Positions 1-9,275 of a DNA stretch of 64,000 nt are shown piece after piece. The stretch comes from Synechococcus sp. CS-1329 (lineage in GTDB: Bacteria; Cyanobacteriota; Cyanobacteriia; PCC-6307; Cyanobiaceae): positions 1-64,000 of the forward strand of contig NZ_JAHLYS010000036.1 of NCBI RefSeq assembly GCF_025128055.1. Reading direction: 5' to 3'. The notes under the pieces were generated by a model that was not told where the DNA came from, did not search any database, and saw nothing but the letters and a program-made list of their open reading frames with translations. A program made the translations under genes and the position numbers. Position 1 is the first letter of the stretch. Every line of letters begins with the position of its first letter.

Positions 1-876
1 GCCGCGGCCGTGGTCGGCCACGGCCGCGGCCATGGCCAGCGCATCAGCCGCCGGCTGCAGCCCCTCCAGGGCTTGCCCCATGGCCGCAGCGGTCTCGGCG
101 GGGTGGAGGTGCAGCCCTTCCAGCAGCAGCGGATCGAGGCTGAGGGGACCGTGCACCAGGTCGACTTCAGCGCCCCGCAACCGCGCGGCCTGGGCGAGCA
201 TCACCCCCATCCGGCCACTGCTGGGGTTGGTGAGGCAGCGGGCGGGATCCAGCCATTCGCGGGTGGGGCCAGCGCTCACCAGCAGCCGGCGCCCCCGCCA
301 GTCGCGGCGCCAGCCATGCAACCGCAGGGTTTCAAGCCCCAGCAGCAATTGCTGCGGATCAGCCATCCGGCCGGCCCCCTGGCGGTCGCAGGCCAGCAGG
401 CCGGCGGCGGGGCCCAGGGGCAGCACCCGCTCGAAGCCCTGCAGCTCCTCCCAGTTGCGCCGCACCCCGGGGGAGCGCCACATGGCTGTGTTCATGGCGG
501 CCGCCGCCAGCACCGGAGCTTCCGTGGCCAGCAGCGTGCTGGCCAGCAGGGTGTCACCACAGCCCTGCACCCAGCGGGCCAGGCTGGTGGCACTCAGGGG
601 CGCCAGCAGCACCAGCTCGGCCCACTCGGCCAGTTCCACATGCAGGGGCCGGGGCGCCCGGTGGCTCCACTGGTCCTCGTCGAGGTGACAGGGGGCGCGG
701 CTGAGGCTGGCCAGGGCCACCGGGCTCACCAGCCGGGCGGCGCTGGGGGTGAGCAGGCAGCGAACCTGGGCGCCGCGCTGAACCAGGGCACTGACCAGAG
801 CCGGCAACTTGACGGCGGCGATGCTGCCACTGATGGCCACCAGGATCCGGCAGCCAGCCAGCGGCTCACTCCTCAT
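1..876 (-). CDS. coaBC: Bifunctional phosphopantothenoylcysteine decarboxylase / phosphopantothenate-cysteine ligase (partial)
   Basis: Catalyses two steps of coenzyme A synthesis in the cytosol: ligation of cysteine to 4'-phosphopantothenate, then decarboxylation to phosphopantetheine. The reading frame runs from an ATG at 876 off the left edge, giving 292 codons of roughly 400. The N-terminal flavoprotein (CoaC) part shows SGSIAAVK, AAAMNTAMW (family PxMNxxMW) and LLACDRQGAGRM. The CoaB part begins with SAGPTREWLDP and TNPSSGRMG and reaches AAAVAD at the edge. The ATG overlaps the 3' end of the upstream DUF2555 gene by 11 bases, so the two are probably co-transcribed. The family assignment is firm; only the C-terminal end is unseen. 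Confidence 0.95.
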   Translation of the reverse strand, partial: MRSEPLAGCRILVAISGSIAAVKLPALVSALVQRGAQVRCLLTPSAARLVSPVALASLSRAPCHLDEDQWSHRAPRPLHVELAEWAELVLLAPLSATSLARWVQGCGDTLLASTLLATEAPVLAAAAMNTAMWRSPGVRRNWEELQGFERVLPLGPAAGLLACDRQGAGRMADPQQLLLGLETLRLHGWRRDWRGRRLLVSAGPTREWLDPARCLTNPSSGRMGVMLAQAARLRGAEVDLVHGPLSLDPLLLEGLHLHPAETAAAMGQALEGLQPAADALAMAAAVADHGRG

Positions 877-1078
877 CGAAGGGTTCCTGATCCACCAGAT
901 GCACGTAAGGGCGTGCCAGATCCGGGCGGTGGATGGCCAGGGCCCGGATCAGGTGCCAGTCCTGCAGGGCTTCAAAGGGATTGGGGTAGTCGTCGTCATC
1001 CAGGCGCTGGGCCAGCTCGGCGATGGCGGCCTCGTCGAAGGCGGCCAGTCGCTCAGGCGTGATCGGGGTTGCGGACAC
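866..1078 (-). CDS. DUF2555-like small cyanobacterial protein
   Basis: A 70-residue acidic soluble protein with the core RLDDDDYPNPFEALQDWHL and the tail VHLVDQEPFDEE, which I recognise as the DUF2555 type found across cyanobacteria. Its function is unknown. I chose the GTG at 1078, which gives the usual family length; an upstream GTG at 1099 would add seven residues. It overlaps the start of coaBC and is likely the first gene of that operon. The family name rests on memory of the motif, not on a search. Confidence 0.75.
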   Translation of the reverse strand: MSATPITPERLAAFDEAAIAELAQRLDDDDYPNPFEALQDWHLIRALAIHRPDLARPYVHLVDQEPFDEE

Positions 1079-1216
1079 GGGGCCAGTGGAGCGAAGCACC
1101 CCTCAATTCCAGCGCATCGGCCCCACCCCTGGGCCAGGGCGGGGCGAGATGGGCGGATGCGCCCACGATCATCGGCCAATCGGCGGTGATAAATTGCCCA
1201 AAGGGATACCTCCCCA

Positions 1217-1289
1217 GGGGAATTAGCTCAGCTGGTAGAGCGCTGCGATCGCACCGCAGAGGTCAGGGGTTCGAGTCCCCTATTCTCCA
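1217..1289 (+). tRNA. tRNA-Ala (anticodon CGC)
   Basis: A 73-base cloverleaf. The acceptor pairs GGGGAAT with ATTCTCC and includes the G3-U70 wobble that is the alanine identity element; the discriminator is A. The anticodon stem is CTGCG/CGCAG with loop ATCGCAC, giving anticodon CGC for codon GCG. The T arm AGGGG-TTCGAGT-CCCCT is standard. CCA is not encoded. The octamer GCGATCGC, the cyanobacterial HIP1 sequence, covers bases 1245-1252 of the anticodon arm. Confidence 0.97.
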
Positions 1290-1313
1290 TGCTGACTTCA
1301 TTGCACGCGGCGG

Positions 1314-1475
1314 ATGGAGTGGACCCCCGAGGCGGAAACCAGGCTCAAGGAAGTGCCTTTCTTCGTGCGTCCCGCCGTGCGGCGCCGGATTGAAAGCCTG
1401 GCGCTCGAGGCCTCCCTCACCAGCATCGATCTCGCCTTCTACACCGCCGCCAAGGCCCGCTTCGGCGAGAAGTAG
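1314..1475 (+). CDS. Stand-alone PCP-reductase-domain (light-independent protochlorophyllide reductase C-terminal-like) protein
   Basis: A 53-residue protein beginning MEWTPEAETRLKEVPFFVR and ending in YTAAKARFGEK. It matches the small domain normally found at the C-terminus of ChlB/BchB, the light-independent protochlorophyllide reductase subunit. Here the domain is a complete gene with its own ATG 25 bases after tRNA-Ala. In ChlB this domain helps bind substrate; what the free-standing version does in cyanobacteria is unknown to me. A role near chlorophyll synthesis is inference from homology only. Confidence 0.8.
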   Translation: MEWTPEAETRLKEVPFFVRPAVRRRIESLALEASLTSIDLAFYTAAKARFGEK

Positions 1476-1561
1476 GTGGTCTGGCAGGCCGTTGTGGCCT
1501 GGATGGGGCCGCCGAGGCCGGCCATCAGGTAAAAGGGAGGGCAACAGAGGATGCCCCATCC

Positions 1562-1762
1562 ATGTCGCAATCCAAGCGCGAGCAGGTGGTGAGTCACCTG
1601 CGCTACATCCGCCAGGAACTCCGGGAGATGCACCAGGGGGTGATGGAAGACGGTCTGCTGCCGGAGGCCGGTGAGGTGCGTGGGGTGATGGCCCAGATGG
1701 AGGCGCTGCTGGAGCTGCTGGAAGGCAAGGGCTCGCGCAAGAACAAGGACAGCGAAAGCTGA
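1562..1762 (+). CDS. Small hypothetical protein, helical and charged
   Basis: A 66-residue protein with no cysteine, predicted mostly alpha-helical: an N-terminal helix rich in Arg, Gln and Glu, then MAQMEALLELLEG, then a basic tail KGSRKNKDSES. It starts with ATG and lies between the PCP-reductase domain gene and ycf20 on the same strand. Codon use matches the neighbours. I do not recognise a family; it looks like a conserved picocyanobacterial small protein. Confidence 0.6.
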   Translation: MSQSKREQVVSHLRYIRQELREMHQGVMEDGLLPEAGEVRGVMAQMEALLELLEGKGSRKNKDSES

Positions 1763-1874
1763 ACGGCGGCGCCCGACTGGCAGGGCGCTCTGAACGGGTG
1801 TAAACCTGCGGCAGTCGGCCAGTTGCCCCAGCCTCTGGAGCCAGCAACGGCCCCCACCTTCTTCCATCGGCCCC

Positions 1875-2216
1875 TTGGTGATCCGCCCGCAGCAGACCCG
1901 GTTGCATCGTCAGGTGGCTCTGCAGGGAGAGCGCCTGCGCCATTGGGCGGAGAATCCCTGGCGGCGGCTCTCACTGGTGCTGATCACCGGGTTCGGAGCC
2001 TTCTTTTTCGGCGGCGCCGTGGGGATGCTCACCGGAGCCCTGTCCTATCTCGATCCGCTGGCGGCCCTGATCTGCGTGGTGCCGATCGAGGTCTCGATCC
2101 GCTGCCGCCGCTGGCTGATGCAGCGCCCCCAGGACCGCCTCACCCTGCAGCTGGTGGATGCGGGCCGCATCGGCCTGCTCTACGGCCTGCTGCAGGAGGG
2201 CTTCAAGCTTCTCTGA
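1875..2216 (+). CDS. ycf20: Ycf20 / DUF565 family membrane protein
   Basis: A 113-residue protein (TTG at 1875, or 112 from GTG at 1878) with two hydrophobic segments, about residues 35-55 and 58-72, followed by EVSIRCRRW and a C-terminal QEGFKLL. This is the Ycf20 pattern, a thylakoid-associated protein of algae, plants and cyanobacteria; the plant homologue has been linked to non-photochemical quenching. Its 3' end overlaps the convergent pyrB by 14 bases. Confidence 0.8.
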   Translation: MVIRPQQTRLHRQVALQGERLRHWAENPWRRLSLVLITGFGAFFFGGAVGMLTGALSYLDPLAALICVVPIEVSIRCRRWLMQRPQDRLTLQLVDAGRIGLLYGLLQEGFKLL

Positions 2217-3246
2217 GCTCGTCGCCGCGGGCAGCCAGCAGGTAGAGCAGGGCCATGCGCATGGGGATGCCATTGCGCACCTGCTCGGCCACCAGGCAGC
2301 GCTCGGGGTCATCCAGCAGATCGCCACTCATCTCCACCCCGCGGTTGACCGGGCCCGGGTGCAACACAGGCACCGTCGGCCCGCACAGCTTCAGGCGGGC
2401 CTGGCTGAGACCGAAGCGGCGGTGGTAGCTCTCCAGGCTGGTGAGCAGGTGCTCGTGCATCCGCTCCCGCTGCAGCCGCAGGGTCATCACGGCATCGGCC
2501 CCCGGCAGGGCCCGCTCCAGCTGCCGCTCGATCCGGATCGTGCCGCGCTGCGCCACCGGATCCAAGGCCTGGCCTGGGGGCGGGGCTGCAACGAACTGGG
2601 TGAAGGCCTCGGGCAGCAGCGTGGGCGGGGCGCAGAGCACCACATGGGCGCCGCAGGCGGTGAGCGCCCAGAGGTTGGAGCGCGCCACGCGCGAATGCAG
2701 CACATCACCGACGATCACGATCGTGCGGCCACTCAGCGCCGCCGGGGTGGGCTGCTCCGGCGCAAAGTGACGGGCAAGGGTGAACAGATCCAGCAGCCCC
2801 TGGCTGGGGTGGCTGTGCAGTCCATCCCCACCGTTGAGCACCGCCACCGGCCGGCCACCGCTGCGCCTTTCCCGGTCGAGGTCGCGGGCCAGGGCCGCCG
2901 GAACACCGGCGCAGCGGTGGCGCACCACCAGCACATCGGCGCCCATGGCCACGTAGGTGAGGGCGGTGTCGAGCAGGCTCTCCCCTTTGCTCAGGGAGCT
3001 GGAGGAGGGGGAGAAACTCTGCACATCCGCGGAGAGGCGGCGGGCCGCCAGCTCGAAACTGCTGCGGGTGCGGGTGCTGGGCTCAAAGAAGAGGCTGGTG
3101 ACCTGCCGGCCCTGCAGGGCCGGCAGCTTGCGGGAGCCACTGACGGGCATCACCCGGAAGCGCTGGGCCAGCTCCAGCACGGTGGTGAAATCCTCGAGGC
3201 TGAAGGCCGCCAGATCGATCAGGTGCCGATGGGACCAGCCGCTCAC
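2203..3246 (-). CDS. pyrB: Aspartate carbamoyltransferase catalytic subunit
   Basis: Condenses carbamoyl phosphate with L-aspartate, the committed step of pyrimidine synthesis. The 347-residue protein has the carbamoyl-phosphate site [13 protein letters not shown] (about 53-65), the SLSKGES loop, [12 protein letters not shown] and [12 protein letters not shown] near the C-terminus. It starts at GTG 3246 inside a GTGA overlap with the stop of the upstream glycosylase gene, so translation is probably coupled. No PyrI regulatory subunit is visible here. Length is slightly above the usual 305-340. Confidence 0.96.
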   Translation of the reverse strand: MSGWSHRHLIDLAAFSLEDFTTVLELAQRFRVMPVSGSRKLPALQGRQVTSLFFEPSTRTRSSFELAARRLSADVQSFSPSSSSLSKGESLLDTALTYVAMGADVLVVRHRCAGVPAALARDLDRERRSGGRPVAVLNGGDGLHSHPSQGLLDLFTLARHFAPEQPTPAALSGRTIVIVGDVLHSRVARSNLWALTACGAHVVLCAPPTLLPEAFTQFVAAPPPGQALDPVAQRGTIRIERQLERALPGADAVMTLRLQRERMHEHLLTSLESYHRRFGLSQARLKLCGPTVPVLHPGPVNRGVEMSGDLLDDPERCLVAEQVRNGIPMRMALLYLLAARGDELREA

Positions 3247-3962
3247 GGCTCCAGCTCCGCTGCTACCGCTGCAGGCAGCACGGCGGCGGGCTCGAGGGCC
3301 AGGCCGCGGGCCCAGGTGCGGTCAGCGCGGGCCCGGCGGCTGACGCTGCGGCTGGCCCTGAGGTACCAGCGCCAGGGCAGCTCCAGCGCCTGGCTGATGC
3401 CGATGCGGGTGGTGGTGACCAGCGGGATCTGGCCCTGCAGCTCCTGCTGCTGCCACCAGGTCAGCAGGGCCGGGGGGCGCGGCAGCAGCCACGCTTCGCC
3501 GGTGCCATCCAGCGGCTGGCCGTCGTGACGGCGATCAAGGCCGAAGCGACGGGCCAGCAGGGCGGGACCAGCGGCGGTGCGTTCGGGCTCACCCGCCAGG
3601 GCCACGGCCCTCAGCAGAACACCGTTGGCCCAGCCCTCACGGTCGGTGACCACATTCACGCAGTGATGGATGCCATGACTGACGTAAACGTAGAAGCGCC
3701 CCGGCGGGCCGAACAGGGTTTCGTTCGAGGGCGAACGGCGGCGGTGGCCATGGCAGGCGGGCTCGCTCTGGCAGTAGGCCTCGGTCTCCACCACCAGGCC
3801 CCGGAGCCAGCGCCCATCCTCGAAGCGGCGCAGCAGCTGGCAGCCCACCAGATCCGGACCCACCAGATGGGCGCCCCGCGCAAAGAAGGCGGGCGTCAGC
3901 GGATCGACACCCCCGGCAGCGATGGCGGCCCCGGCGGCGGAAGCCGCCAGACTGAGGTTCAC
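3243..3962 (-). CDS. 3-methyladenine DNA glycosylase (AAG/MPG family)
   Basis: Base-excision repair enzyme that removes alkylated purines. The AAG-fold signatures are [10 protein letters not shown], the catalytic-glutamate stretch [23 protein letters not shown] and NGVLLRA. I placed the start at GTG 3962 (239 residues). An ATG at 4043 in the same frame is possible, but it would add a low-complexity extension and overlap the divergent small gene. The stop overlaps the pyrB start by four bases. Confidence 0.88.
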   Translation of the reverse strand: MNLSLAASAAGAAIAAGGVDPLTPAFFARGAHLVGPDLVGCQLLRRFEDGRWLRGLVVETEAYCQSEPACHGHRRRSPSNETLFGPPGRFYVYVSHGIHHCVNVVTDREGWANGVLLRAVALAGEPERTAAGPALLARRFGLDRRHDGQPLDGTGEAWLLPRPPALLTWWQQQELQGQIPLVTTTRIGISQALELPWRWYLRASRSVSRRARADRTWARGLALEPAAVLPAAVAAELEP

Positions 3963-4008
3963 CGCTCCGTCAACGGATCGGTCCCCGGCACTCCCTCGCG
4001 TCTGTTTC

Positions 4009-4152
4009 GTGTCCAACGCTCTCTCCAGCTTCAATCTCGGCACCGTGCTGCTGCTCGGCAGCGGTCTGTTCTGCCTGACGACCCTCTACTTCGGCACCCG
4101 GGGTGGGTACTACGACAGCGACGACTACGACGGCAACGGCACCGCCCACTGA
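4009..4152 (+). CDS. Small single-pass membrane protein
   Basis: A 47-residue protein from GTG 4009: a hydrophobic segment (about 10-28, [19 protein letters not shown]) followed by [16 protein letters not shown]. The Gly/Tyr/Asp-rich tail after one membrane helix is characteristic of a conserved cyanobacterial small protein of unknown function. It is divergent from the glycosylase gene with a 46-base gap. Too short for confident family assignment. Confidence 0.6.
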   Translation: MSNALSSFNLGTVLLLGSGLFCLTTLYFGTRGGYYDSDDYDGNGTAH

Positions 4153-4183
4153 ACTCCATCTCGAGGCTTGCGTGTCGCTGGGC

Positions 4184-4483
4184 TCAACCCTGGCGACGCA
4201 ACTGCTCCGATTCGGGGCAGTCTTCGGCGGTTTCGAGATCCTCAGCCCTGGCGGTGCGGCTGAAGAAAGCCAGGCGGGTGCTCACCGCGCCGATCGAGTC
4301 GAGACGCACGCTCTCCTCCCAGCTGTGCAACTCGTCGTCGTCCTGCTCGTCGTAGCGCAGGGTGACGAGATCACCGGCGATCTCCACCACCAGCGCCTGC
4401 TCGATCCAGCGCTGCTGGTCGCGCAGAAACACCCACACCGGTCGCTTCTCGCTGCAGAACTGATCCAGCTTGCGGTGCAGCAT
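4184..4483 (-). CDS. DUF6679-like cyanobacterial protein
   Basis: A 99-residue soluble protein starting MLHRKLDQFCSEKRPVW, with FLRDQQRWIEQA, DLVTLRYDEQ, and SWEESVRLDSIGAV. The pattern suggests a small beta-barrel-like domain with a conserved WEE-VRL-SIGA segment. I recognise it as a conserved cyanobacterial family (DUF6679 by memory). Function unknown. The ATG at 4483 is preferred because upstream in-frame sequence is low-complexity and overlaps the leader of the divergent creatininase gene. Confidence 0.65.
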   Translation of the reverse strand: MLHRKLDQFCSEKRPVWVFLRDQQRWIEQALVVEIAGDLVTLRYDEQDDDELHSWEESVRLDSIGAVSTRLAFFSRTARAEDLETAEDCPESEQLRRQG

Positions 4484-4593
4484 CCTGAGTTCCGGCTCCA
4501 GTGGGCCGAGTGCGGATCGGGGCCCGGATTCCTCAGATCCTAGGGATACTTCAAGGGATCCCTCGTTTCGGCCCCGTCGCCGAGCTCCCTCCG

Positions 4594-5412
4594 GTGACGA
4601 TCTCCTCGCCCCAGACCACCGCGCCGGCCGGCAGTCCGCTGCCGGGCCCCGCCCAGCATGTGGAGGAGATCCGGCTGCAGCTGCGCAGCTGGCCTGAGGT
4701 GGAGGACTATCTGCGGGGATGCAAGGGGGTGATCGTGCCCCTGGGCTCCACCGAGCAGCACGGCCCCACCGGCGCCATCGGCACCGATGCACTCACCGCC
4801 GAAGCGGTGGCCTTGGAGGTGGGGCGCCGCACCGGTGTGCTGGTCACCCCCGCCCAGGCCTTCGGCATGGCCGAGCATCACCTGGGCTTCGCGGGCACCA
4901 TCAGCCTGCAGCCATCCACGCTGCTGGCCGTGATCCACGACGTGGTGCTCTCGCTGGCTCGCCATGGCTTCGAGCGGATCTTCGTGATCAACGGCCATGG
5001 CGGCAACATCGCCACCACCCGTGCCGCCTTTGCCGAGGCCTACGCCACGGCCGCCAGCCGCGGCCTGGCGGCCGCACCGGGGCTGCGCTGCCAACTGTCC
5101 AACTGGTTCATGGCCGGGCCGGTGATGCGCGAGGCGCGGGAGCGCTACGGCAAGCGCGAAGGGCAGCACGCCACCCCCAGCGAGATCGCTCTCACCCTGC
5201 ACCTGGAGCCGAGCCTGGTGGCCAAGCAGCGGCCCCTGCCGGAGCCGGCCCCTGCCGGGCCGATCCATGGGCCCGAGGATTTCCGCCGCCGCTACCCGGA
5301 CGGGCGCATGGGCTCCGACCCCTTCCTCGCCAGCGCCGAAGACGGCCAACGCTTCCTGGAGCTGGCGGCCGAGGCCCTCAGCGCCGATCTGGAAACGTTC
5401 CTGAGCGAATGA
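4594..5412 (+). CDS. Creatininase family amidohydrolase
   Basis: A metal-dependent hydrolase of the creatininase / mycofactocin MftE-like superfamily. Motifs: [12 protein letters not shown] (metal-binding Glu and His, about residue 50), [26 protein letters not shown], and [10 protein letters not shown]. The start is placed at GTG 4594 (272 residues) because upstream codons read through an apparent promoter region. Substrate cannot be deduced; in cyanobacteria these proteins are usually annotated only by family. gatC follows 58 bases downstream on the same strand. Confidence 0.88.
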   Translation: MTISSPQTTAPAGSPLPGPAQHVEEIRLQLRSWPEVEDYLRGCKGVIVPLGSTEQHGPTGAIGTDALTAEAVALEVGRRTGVLVTPAQAFGMAEHHLGFAGTISLQPSTLLAVIHDVVLSLARHGFERIFVINGHGGNIATTRAAFAEAYATAASRGLAAAPGLRCQLSNWFMAGPVMREARERYGKREGQHATPSEIALTLHLEPSLVAKQRPLPEPAPAGPIHGPEDFRRRYPDGRMGSDPFLASAEDGQRFLELAAEALSADLETFLSE

Positions 5413-5470
5413 AGCCGGGGCGCCTGGGCTGCTGCCGCTAGGTTCAGCCCAGACGAGCAACAGCGCTTCG

Positions 5471-5764
5471 ATGGGCAAGATTTCCTCCGACGACGTGCGC
5501 AAGGTGGCCCAGCTGGCCCGCCTGGACCTGCCCGAGGCCAAGATCGCCACCTACACCGGCCAGCTGGAGCGGATCCTTGAGTACGTGGCGCACCTGGAGC
5601 AGGTGGACACCGAGGGGGTTCCCCCCACCACCCGGGCGGTGGAGGTGGTCAATGTGACCCGCGGCGATGCGGTGGAGCCAACGCCCGTGCGCGAGCAATT
5701 GCTGGAGCTGGCGCCCCAGCGCGAGGGTGACTTCTTCCGGGTTCCCCAGATCCTCACCAGCTGA
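5471..5764 (+). CDS. gatC: Aspartyl/glutamyl-tRNA amidotransferase subunit C
   Basis: Small subunit of the GatCAB complex that converts Glu-tRNA(Gln) to Gln-tRNA(Gln). The 97-residue protein has the family N-terminus [17 protein letters not shown], a central coiled region with [12 protein letters not shown], and a C-terminal RVPQIL. Length is typical. It converges with crtR, with 15 bases between stop codons. Confidence 0.95.
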   Translation: MGKISSDDVRKVAQLARLDLPEAKIATYTGQLERILEYVAHLEQVDTEGVPPTTRAVEVVNVTRGDAVEPTPVREQLLELAPQREGDFFRVPQILTS

Positions 5765-5779
5765 AGCGGCTGGCTGGCC

Positions 5780-6820
5780 TCAGCCGGCGGAAGAGCGCGG
5801 CACCGGTGAGACGGCGGTGCGGTGCAGCAGTGAGAGCAGGTGGCGGCGGGAGCGGGCCGTGGGCATCAGCGCGGCAATCGGGCGCAGGCGGCTGCGGCGG
5901 CGTTTGTGGCTGCGGATGCCCAGGAAGATGTCGTAGAGGAAGTTGATGCCGTCGTGGGGGGTTTCGAACAGCCCCAGCCGCTGGGGCGAGCCCTTGGCCT
6001 CCAGCAGCGGCTGGGTGGCCCGGTAGGCCGGTTGATACTCAAACCAGGGAATGGACGGCCAGAGGTGATGGATCAGGTGGTAGTTCTGCCCCATGATCAG
6101 CCAGTTCATCAGCCGACTGGGATAGACCCTGGCGTTATGCCAGCGGTTGCGCGACTTGAACGGGCGGTGGGGCAGGTAATCAAAGAACAGCCCCAGGGTG
6201 ACGCCCACCATGAGCGCCGGTGCAAACCAGCAGTTGAAGATGAACGGCTCAAAATTGAACTTGAAGGCAGCCAGCACAATCGAGATGAAAATCGCGCGGG
6301 CTATGCCCCACTCCAGCAACTCCCATTTGCGCCAGAGGCGATGGCGGAAGAAGAACACTTCGTGATAGAAGAAGCGCGGTGCAATCAGCCACAGCGGCCC
6401 GAAGGTGGAGACGATGTGATCGGGGTCGCGCTTCGGATCATTGACATGGGCGTGGTGCTGCAGGTGCACCCGGGTGAACACCGGAAAGCTGAAGCCCAGC
6501 AGCAGCGCGGCACCATGGCCCATCAGCGCATTCCAGAAGCGGCTGGGGTGGGCGGCGTTGTGGCAGGCGTCGTGGATGACGGTGCCCTCCAGGTGCAGAG
6601 CCAGGAAACCCAGGCCCAGCAGCAGCGGCAGCGGCCACTGGGGCACGAACCAGCCCCAGATGGTGAGCGCCGCCAGCCCGTAGCCGCCAAGGAAAAGGCC
6701 CACGGTGGGGTTCCAGGCCGCGGGGGGATCGAGGAACTCCTTCGGCACCGAGCGCATGGAGGCGCCTGAGGGCGAAGCATCGATGGCAGGTTCCGGCGAC
6801 AGGGCCAACAGTTGGGTCAT
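5780..6820 (-). CDS. crtR: Beta-carotene hydroxylase
   Basis: Membrane di-iron hydroxylase that makes zeaxanthin from beta-carotene. The 346-residue protein carries three histidine boxes, HDACHNAAH, HLQHHAHV and HLIHHLWP, set among hydrophobic helices, as in the CrtR / fatty-acid desaturase fold. It starts at ATG 6820; the frame stays open further upstream but only antisense to the transporter gene. The C-terminal tail is Arg-rich. It lies downstream of arsJ on the same strand, with a 35-base gap, probably by chance. Confidence 0.93.
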   Translation of the reverse strand: MTQLLALSPEPAIDASPSGASMRSVPKEFLDPPAAWNPTVGLFLGGYGLAALTIWGWFVPQWPLPLLLGLGFLALHLEGTVIHDACHNAAHPSRFWNALMGHGAALLLGFSFPVFTRVHLQHHAHVNDPKRDPDHIVSTFGPLWLIAPRFFYHEVFFFRHRLWRKWELLEWGIARAIFISIVLAAFKFNFEPFIFNCWFAPALMVGVTLGLFFDYLPHRPFKSRNRWHNARVYPSRLMNWLIMGQNYHLIHHLWPSIPWFEYQPAYRATQPLLEAKGSPQRLGLFETPHDGINFLYDIFLGIRSHKRRRSRLRPIAALMPTARSRRHLLSLLHRTAVSPVPRSSAG

Positions 6821-6855
6821 CGCCGCAGACCACGCCTCAATAAACGGCTCCCACC

Positions 6856-8112
6856 TTACGGGCACCAGCCGGTCTGCTGCCGGGCCAGCACGGGCAGGCG
6901 CAGGCTCACCAGCCAGGAGAGGCCCACCAGCAGCGCCGAGCACCAGAGGCAGGCCTGCAGGCCGCCCACCAGGAACAGGGCGCCGGAGAGCAAGGTGCCC
7001 AGCAGCCGGCCGGCGGCATTGGCCATGTAATAGAAGCCCACGTTGAGGCTCACCGATTCGGCATCGGTGTAGGCCAGCACCATGTAGCTGTGGATCGAGG
7101 AATTCATCGCGAACACCACCCCGAAGGCCGCCAGGCCCACCACCACGGCGATGCCGGGGTTGCCAACCTCGCGCCACAGGCTGATGGCGATCAGGGCGGG
7201 GATGGCGGTGAGCACGGCGCTCCAGAACTGCACGGCAGACACCCCCGGCGGCGCGCTTTGGCCCCAGCTGCGCCGCAGGGCCGGCACCGAGGCCTGAATG
7301 ATCCCGTAGCCGATCACCCAGAGGCCCATGAAGCCACCGGCTTCCCAGTACTTCCAGCCCAGCACTGATTGCAGGAACACCGGCAGGGCCACCACGAACC
7401 ACACATCACGGGCGCCGAACAGGAAGAAGCGGGCTGTCGAGAGCACGTTGATACCCTTGGATTTGGAGAACAGGGCCGTGATGGCGGGCTTCTCCTTCAT
7501 GCGCCCGATCTCACCAGGCAGCACCAGGGTGATCAGAAAGGAGAGGAACAGGCCGGCGGCCATCGCCCCAACGGCGGCGCTGAAGCCGATCGTGGTGAGC
7601 AGCCATCCCCCCAGGAAGAACCCCACCCCCTTGAGGGCGTTTTTGGAGCCGGTGAGGATCGCCACCCATTTGAACAGCTGGTTTTCGCCCCGGCTGTAGT
7701 CCTCGGGGGTTTCCGGCACCACCGTCTTGATGGCGCTCTTGGCGCTCATCTTGTTGAGGTCCTTGGCGATGCCGCTGATTGCCTGGGCCACCATCACATA
7801 GGCCACACTCCACCAGCGGGGCCAGTCGTCGGCCACCGGAATCAGCATCAGCAGGGCAGCCACCTGCATCAGCGTTCCGGCCCAGAGGGTGAGCCGCAGG
7901 CCGAAGCGGGCCCCCAGCCAGCCGCCGTAGAGGTTGGTGACGATGCCGAAGAATTCGTAGAAGAGAAAGAGAAAAGCGATCTCCAGGGTGGAGTAGCCCA
8001 GCTGGTGGAAGTGGAACACCACGAGCATGCGCAGGGCCCCATCGGTGAGGGTGAAGGCCCAGTAGTTGGCCGTGACGACCGCGTACTGCTGCAATCCCGT
8101 GAGATGTTTCAT
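6856..8112 (-). CDS. arsJ: Organoarsenical efflux MFS transporter ArsJ
   Basis: A 418-residue twelve-helix major-facilitator protein. It begins [20 protein letters not shown] and continues [20 protein letters not shown], the typical ArsJ N-terminus. In the known pathway ArsJ exports 1-arseno-3-phosphoglycerate, which then breaks down to arsenate outside the cell. Its ATG overlaps the stop of the upstream GAPDH gene by four bases (ATGA), so the two proteins should be made together. Context (GAPDH partner, nearby arsR) agrees with the assignment. Confidence 0.92.
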   Translation of the reverse strand: MKHLTGLQQYAVVTANYWAFTLTDGALRMLVVFHFHQLGYSTLEIAFLFLFYEFFGIVTNLYGGWLGARFGLRLTLWAGTLMQVAALLMLIPVADDWPRWWSVAYVMVAQAISGIAKDLNKMSAKSAIKTVVPETPEDYSRGENQLFKWVAILTGSKNALKGVGFFLGGWLLTTIGFSAAVGAMAAGLFLSFLITLVLPGEIGRMKEKPAITALFSKSKGINVLSTARFFLFGARDVWFVVALPVFLQSVLGWKYWEAGGFMGLWVIGYGIIQASVPALRRSWGQSAPPGVSAVQFWSAVLTAIPALIAISLWREVGNPGIAVVVGLAAFGVVFAMNSSIHSYMVLAYTDAESVSLNVGFYYMANAAGRLLGTLLSGALFLVGGLQACLWCSALLVGLSWLVSLRLPVLARQQTGWCP

Positions 8113-9182
8113 CGGGCGGCATCTTCCAGGGCGGCACTTTCCAACGCAGCCACGTGGCAGGCCAGATCCGCCATGCGGCAGCTGTAGCCCCACTCGTTGT
8201 CGTACCAGGCGTAGACCTTGAGCTGGGTGCCGTTCACCACCAGCGTGGAGAGGGCATCAATGATCGAACTGCGCGGATCGTTGACATAATCAATCGACAC
8301 CAGCGGCCGGGTTTCGTAGCCGAGGATTCCCTGCAACGGCCCGTTGGCGGCGACCTCGAAGGCGGCGTTCACCTGCTCGGCGCTCACCTCCTGCTGCAGC
8401 TCGAACACCGCATCGGTGAGCGAGCCATGCAGCAGCGGCACCCGCACGGCGTGGCCGTTGAGCTTGCCCTCCAGTTCTGGGAAGATCATCCCGATCGCCC
8501 GGGCGGATCCGGTGGTGGTGGGGATCAGGGATTGGAGGCAGGAGCGGGCCCGGCGCAGGTCGCTCTTGAAGGCATCCACCACCACCTGGGTGTTGGTGAC
8601 GTCGTGCAGGGTGGTGATCGAACCGTGGCGGATGCCGAAGCTTTCGTGCACCACCTGCACCACGGGCGCCAGGCTGTTGGTGGTGCAGGAAGCGGCCGTC
8701 AGCAGGCGGTGGCGCTGGGGGTCGTAGAGGTGGTGGTTGACGCCGAACACCACGTTCAGGGCTTCCTCGCCGGCCACCACCCCCTTCACGGGGCAGGCCA
8801 CGATCACCCGCTCAAGGCCCAGCTCTCTGAAGTAGGGCTCGAGGGTGTCGGGGGTTTTGAAGCGGCCGCTGCACTCGAGCAGCAGCTCAACACCGGCGGC
8901 CGCCCAGCCCACAGCGGCGGGATCGCTCTGCTGGCTCCAGGCGATGAAGGCGCCGGCCGCGGCCACCCCTCCCGGGAGCAGCGGAACTTTGAACCCGGCG
9001 GCTTCGGCCTGCGGGCTGAAGGGCCAGCGGCCATGCACCGAATCAAACTCCAGCAGGTGGGCCGCGGCGCCCGCGTCAGCGGCCGGATCGTTGAGCAGCA
9101 CCAGCTCGATGCCAGGGCGGCCCCAGAGGGCACGGAACAGCAGGCGGCCAATGCGCCCGAAGCCGTTGATGCCGATCTTCAT
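8109..9182 (-). CDS. ArsJ-associated glyceraldehyde-3-phosphate dehydrogenase
   Basis: A 357-residue type-I GAPDH with INGFGRIGR at the N-terminus (NAD binding), catalytic SCTTN, and WYDNEWGYS at the C-terminus. In arsenic operons this paralogue uses arsenate in place of phosphate to form 1-arseno-3-phosphoglycerate for ArsJ. The operon position (arsJ overlapping downstream, ArsR-like operator upstream) marks it as the detoxification copy rather than the Calvin-cycle Gap2 or glycolytic Gap1. The start ATG at 9182 gives the standard N-terminus. Confidence 0.93.
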   Translation of the reverse strand: MKIGINGFGRIGRLLFRALWGRPGIELVLLNDPAADAGAAAHLLEFDSVHGRWPFSPQAEAAGFKVPLLPGGVAAAGAFIAWSQQSDPAAVGWAAAGVELLLECSGRFKTPDTLEPYFRELGLERVIVACPVKGVVAGEEALNVVFGVNHHLYDPQRHRLLTAASCTTNSLAPVVQVVHESFGIRHGSITTLHDVTNTQVVVDAFKSDLRRARSCLQSLIPTTTGSARAIGMIFPELEGKLNGHAVRVPLLHGSLTDAVFELQQEVSAEQVNAAFEVAANGPLQGILGYETRPLVSIDYVNDPRSSIIDALSTLVVNGTQLKVYAWYDNEWGYSCRMADLACHVAALESAALEDAAR

Positions 9183-9213
9183 CGCGCCTGGGGAGGGGAC
9201 CCAGTCAGCTTAG

Positions 9214-9229
9214 ATCAAGTTTGGTTGAT
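9214..9229. promoter_or_regulatory. Candidate ArsR operator
   Basis: ATCAA-GTTTGG-TTGAT, a perfect 5-6-5 inverted repeat 32 bases upstream of the GAPDH-arsJ start. The spacing and arms resemble operators bound by ArsR-family repressors. The position would block the promoter of the operon. Binding by the ArsR encoded at 9942-10262 is inference. Confidence 0.65.
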
Positions 9230-9275
9230 GGATGCAGTCAGTCGCTCTGGCTGGGCTCTTGTTCGCGCGGCCCGC

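Noticed and set aside
1-37. Dense GGCCGCGG palindromes at the left edge
   Set aside because: They are codons for Ala/Val/Arg/Gly in the AAAVAD motif region of coaBC and need no other explanation.
2158-3528. Open frame of about 450 codons on the plus strand
   Set aside because: Antisense to pyrB and the glycosylase, both of which have clear catalytic motifs.
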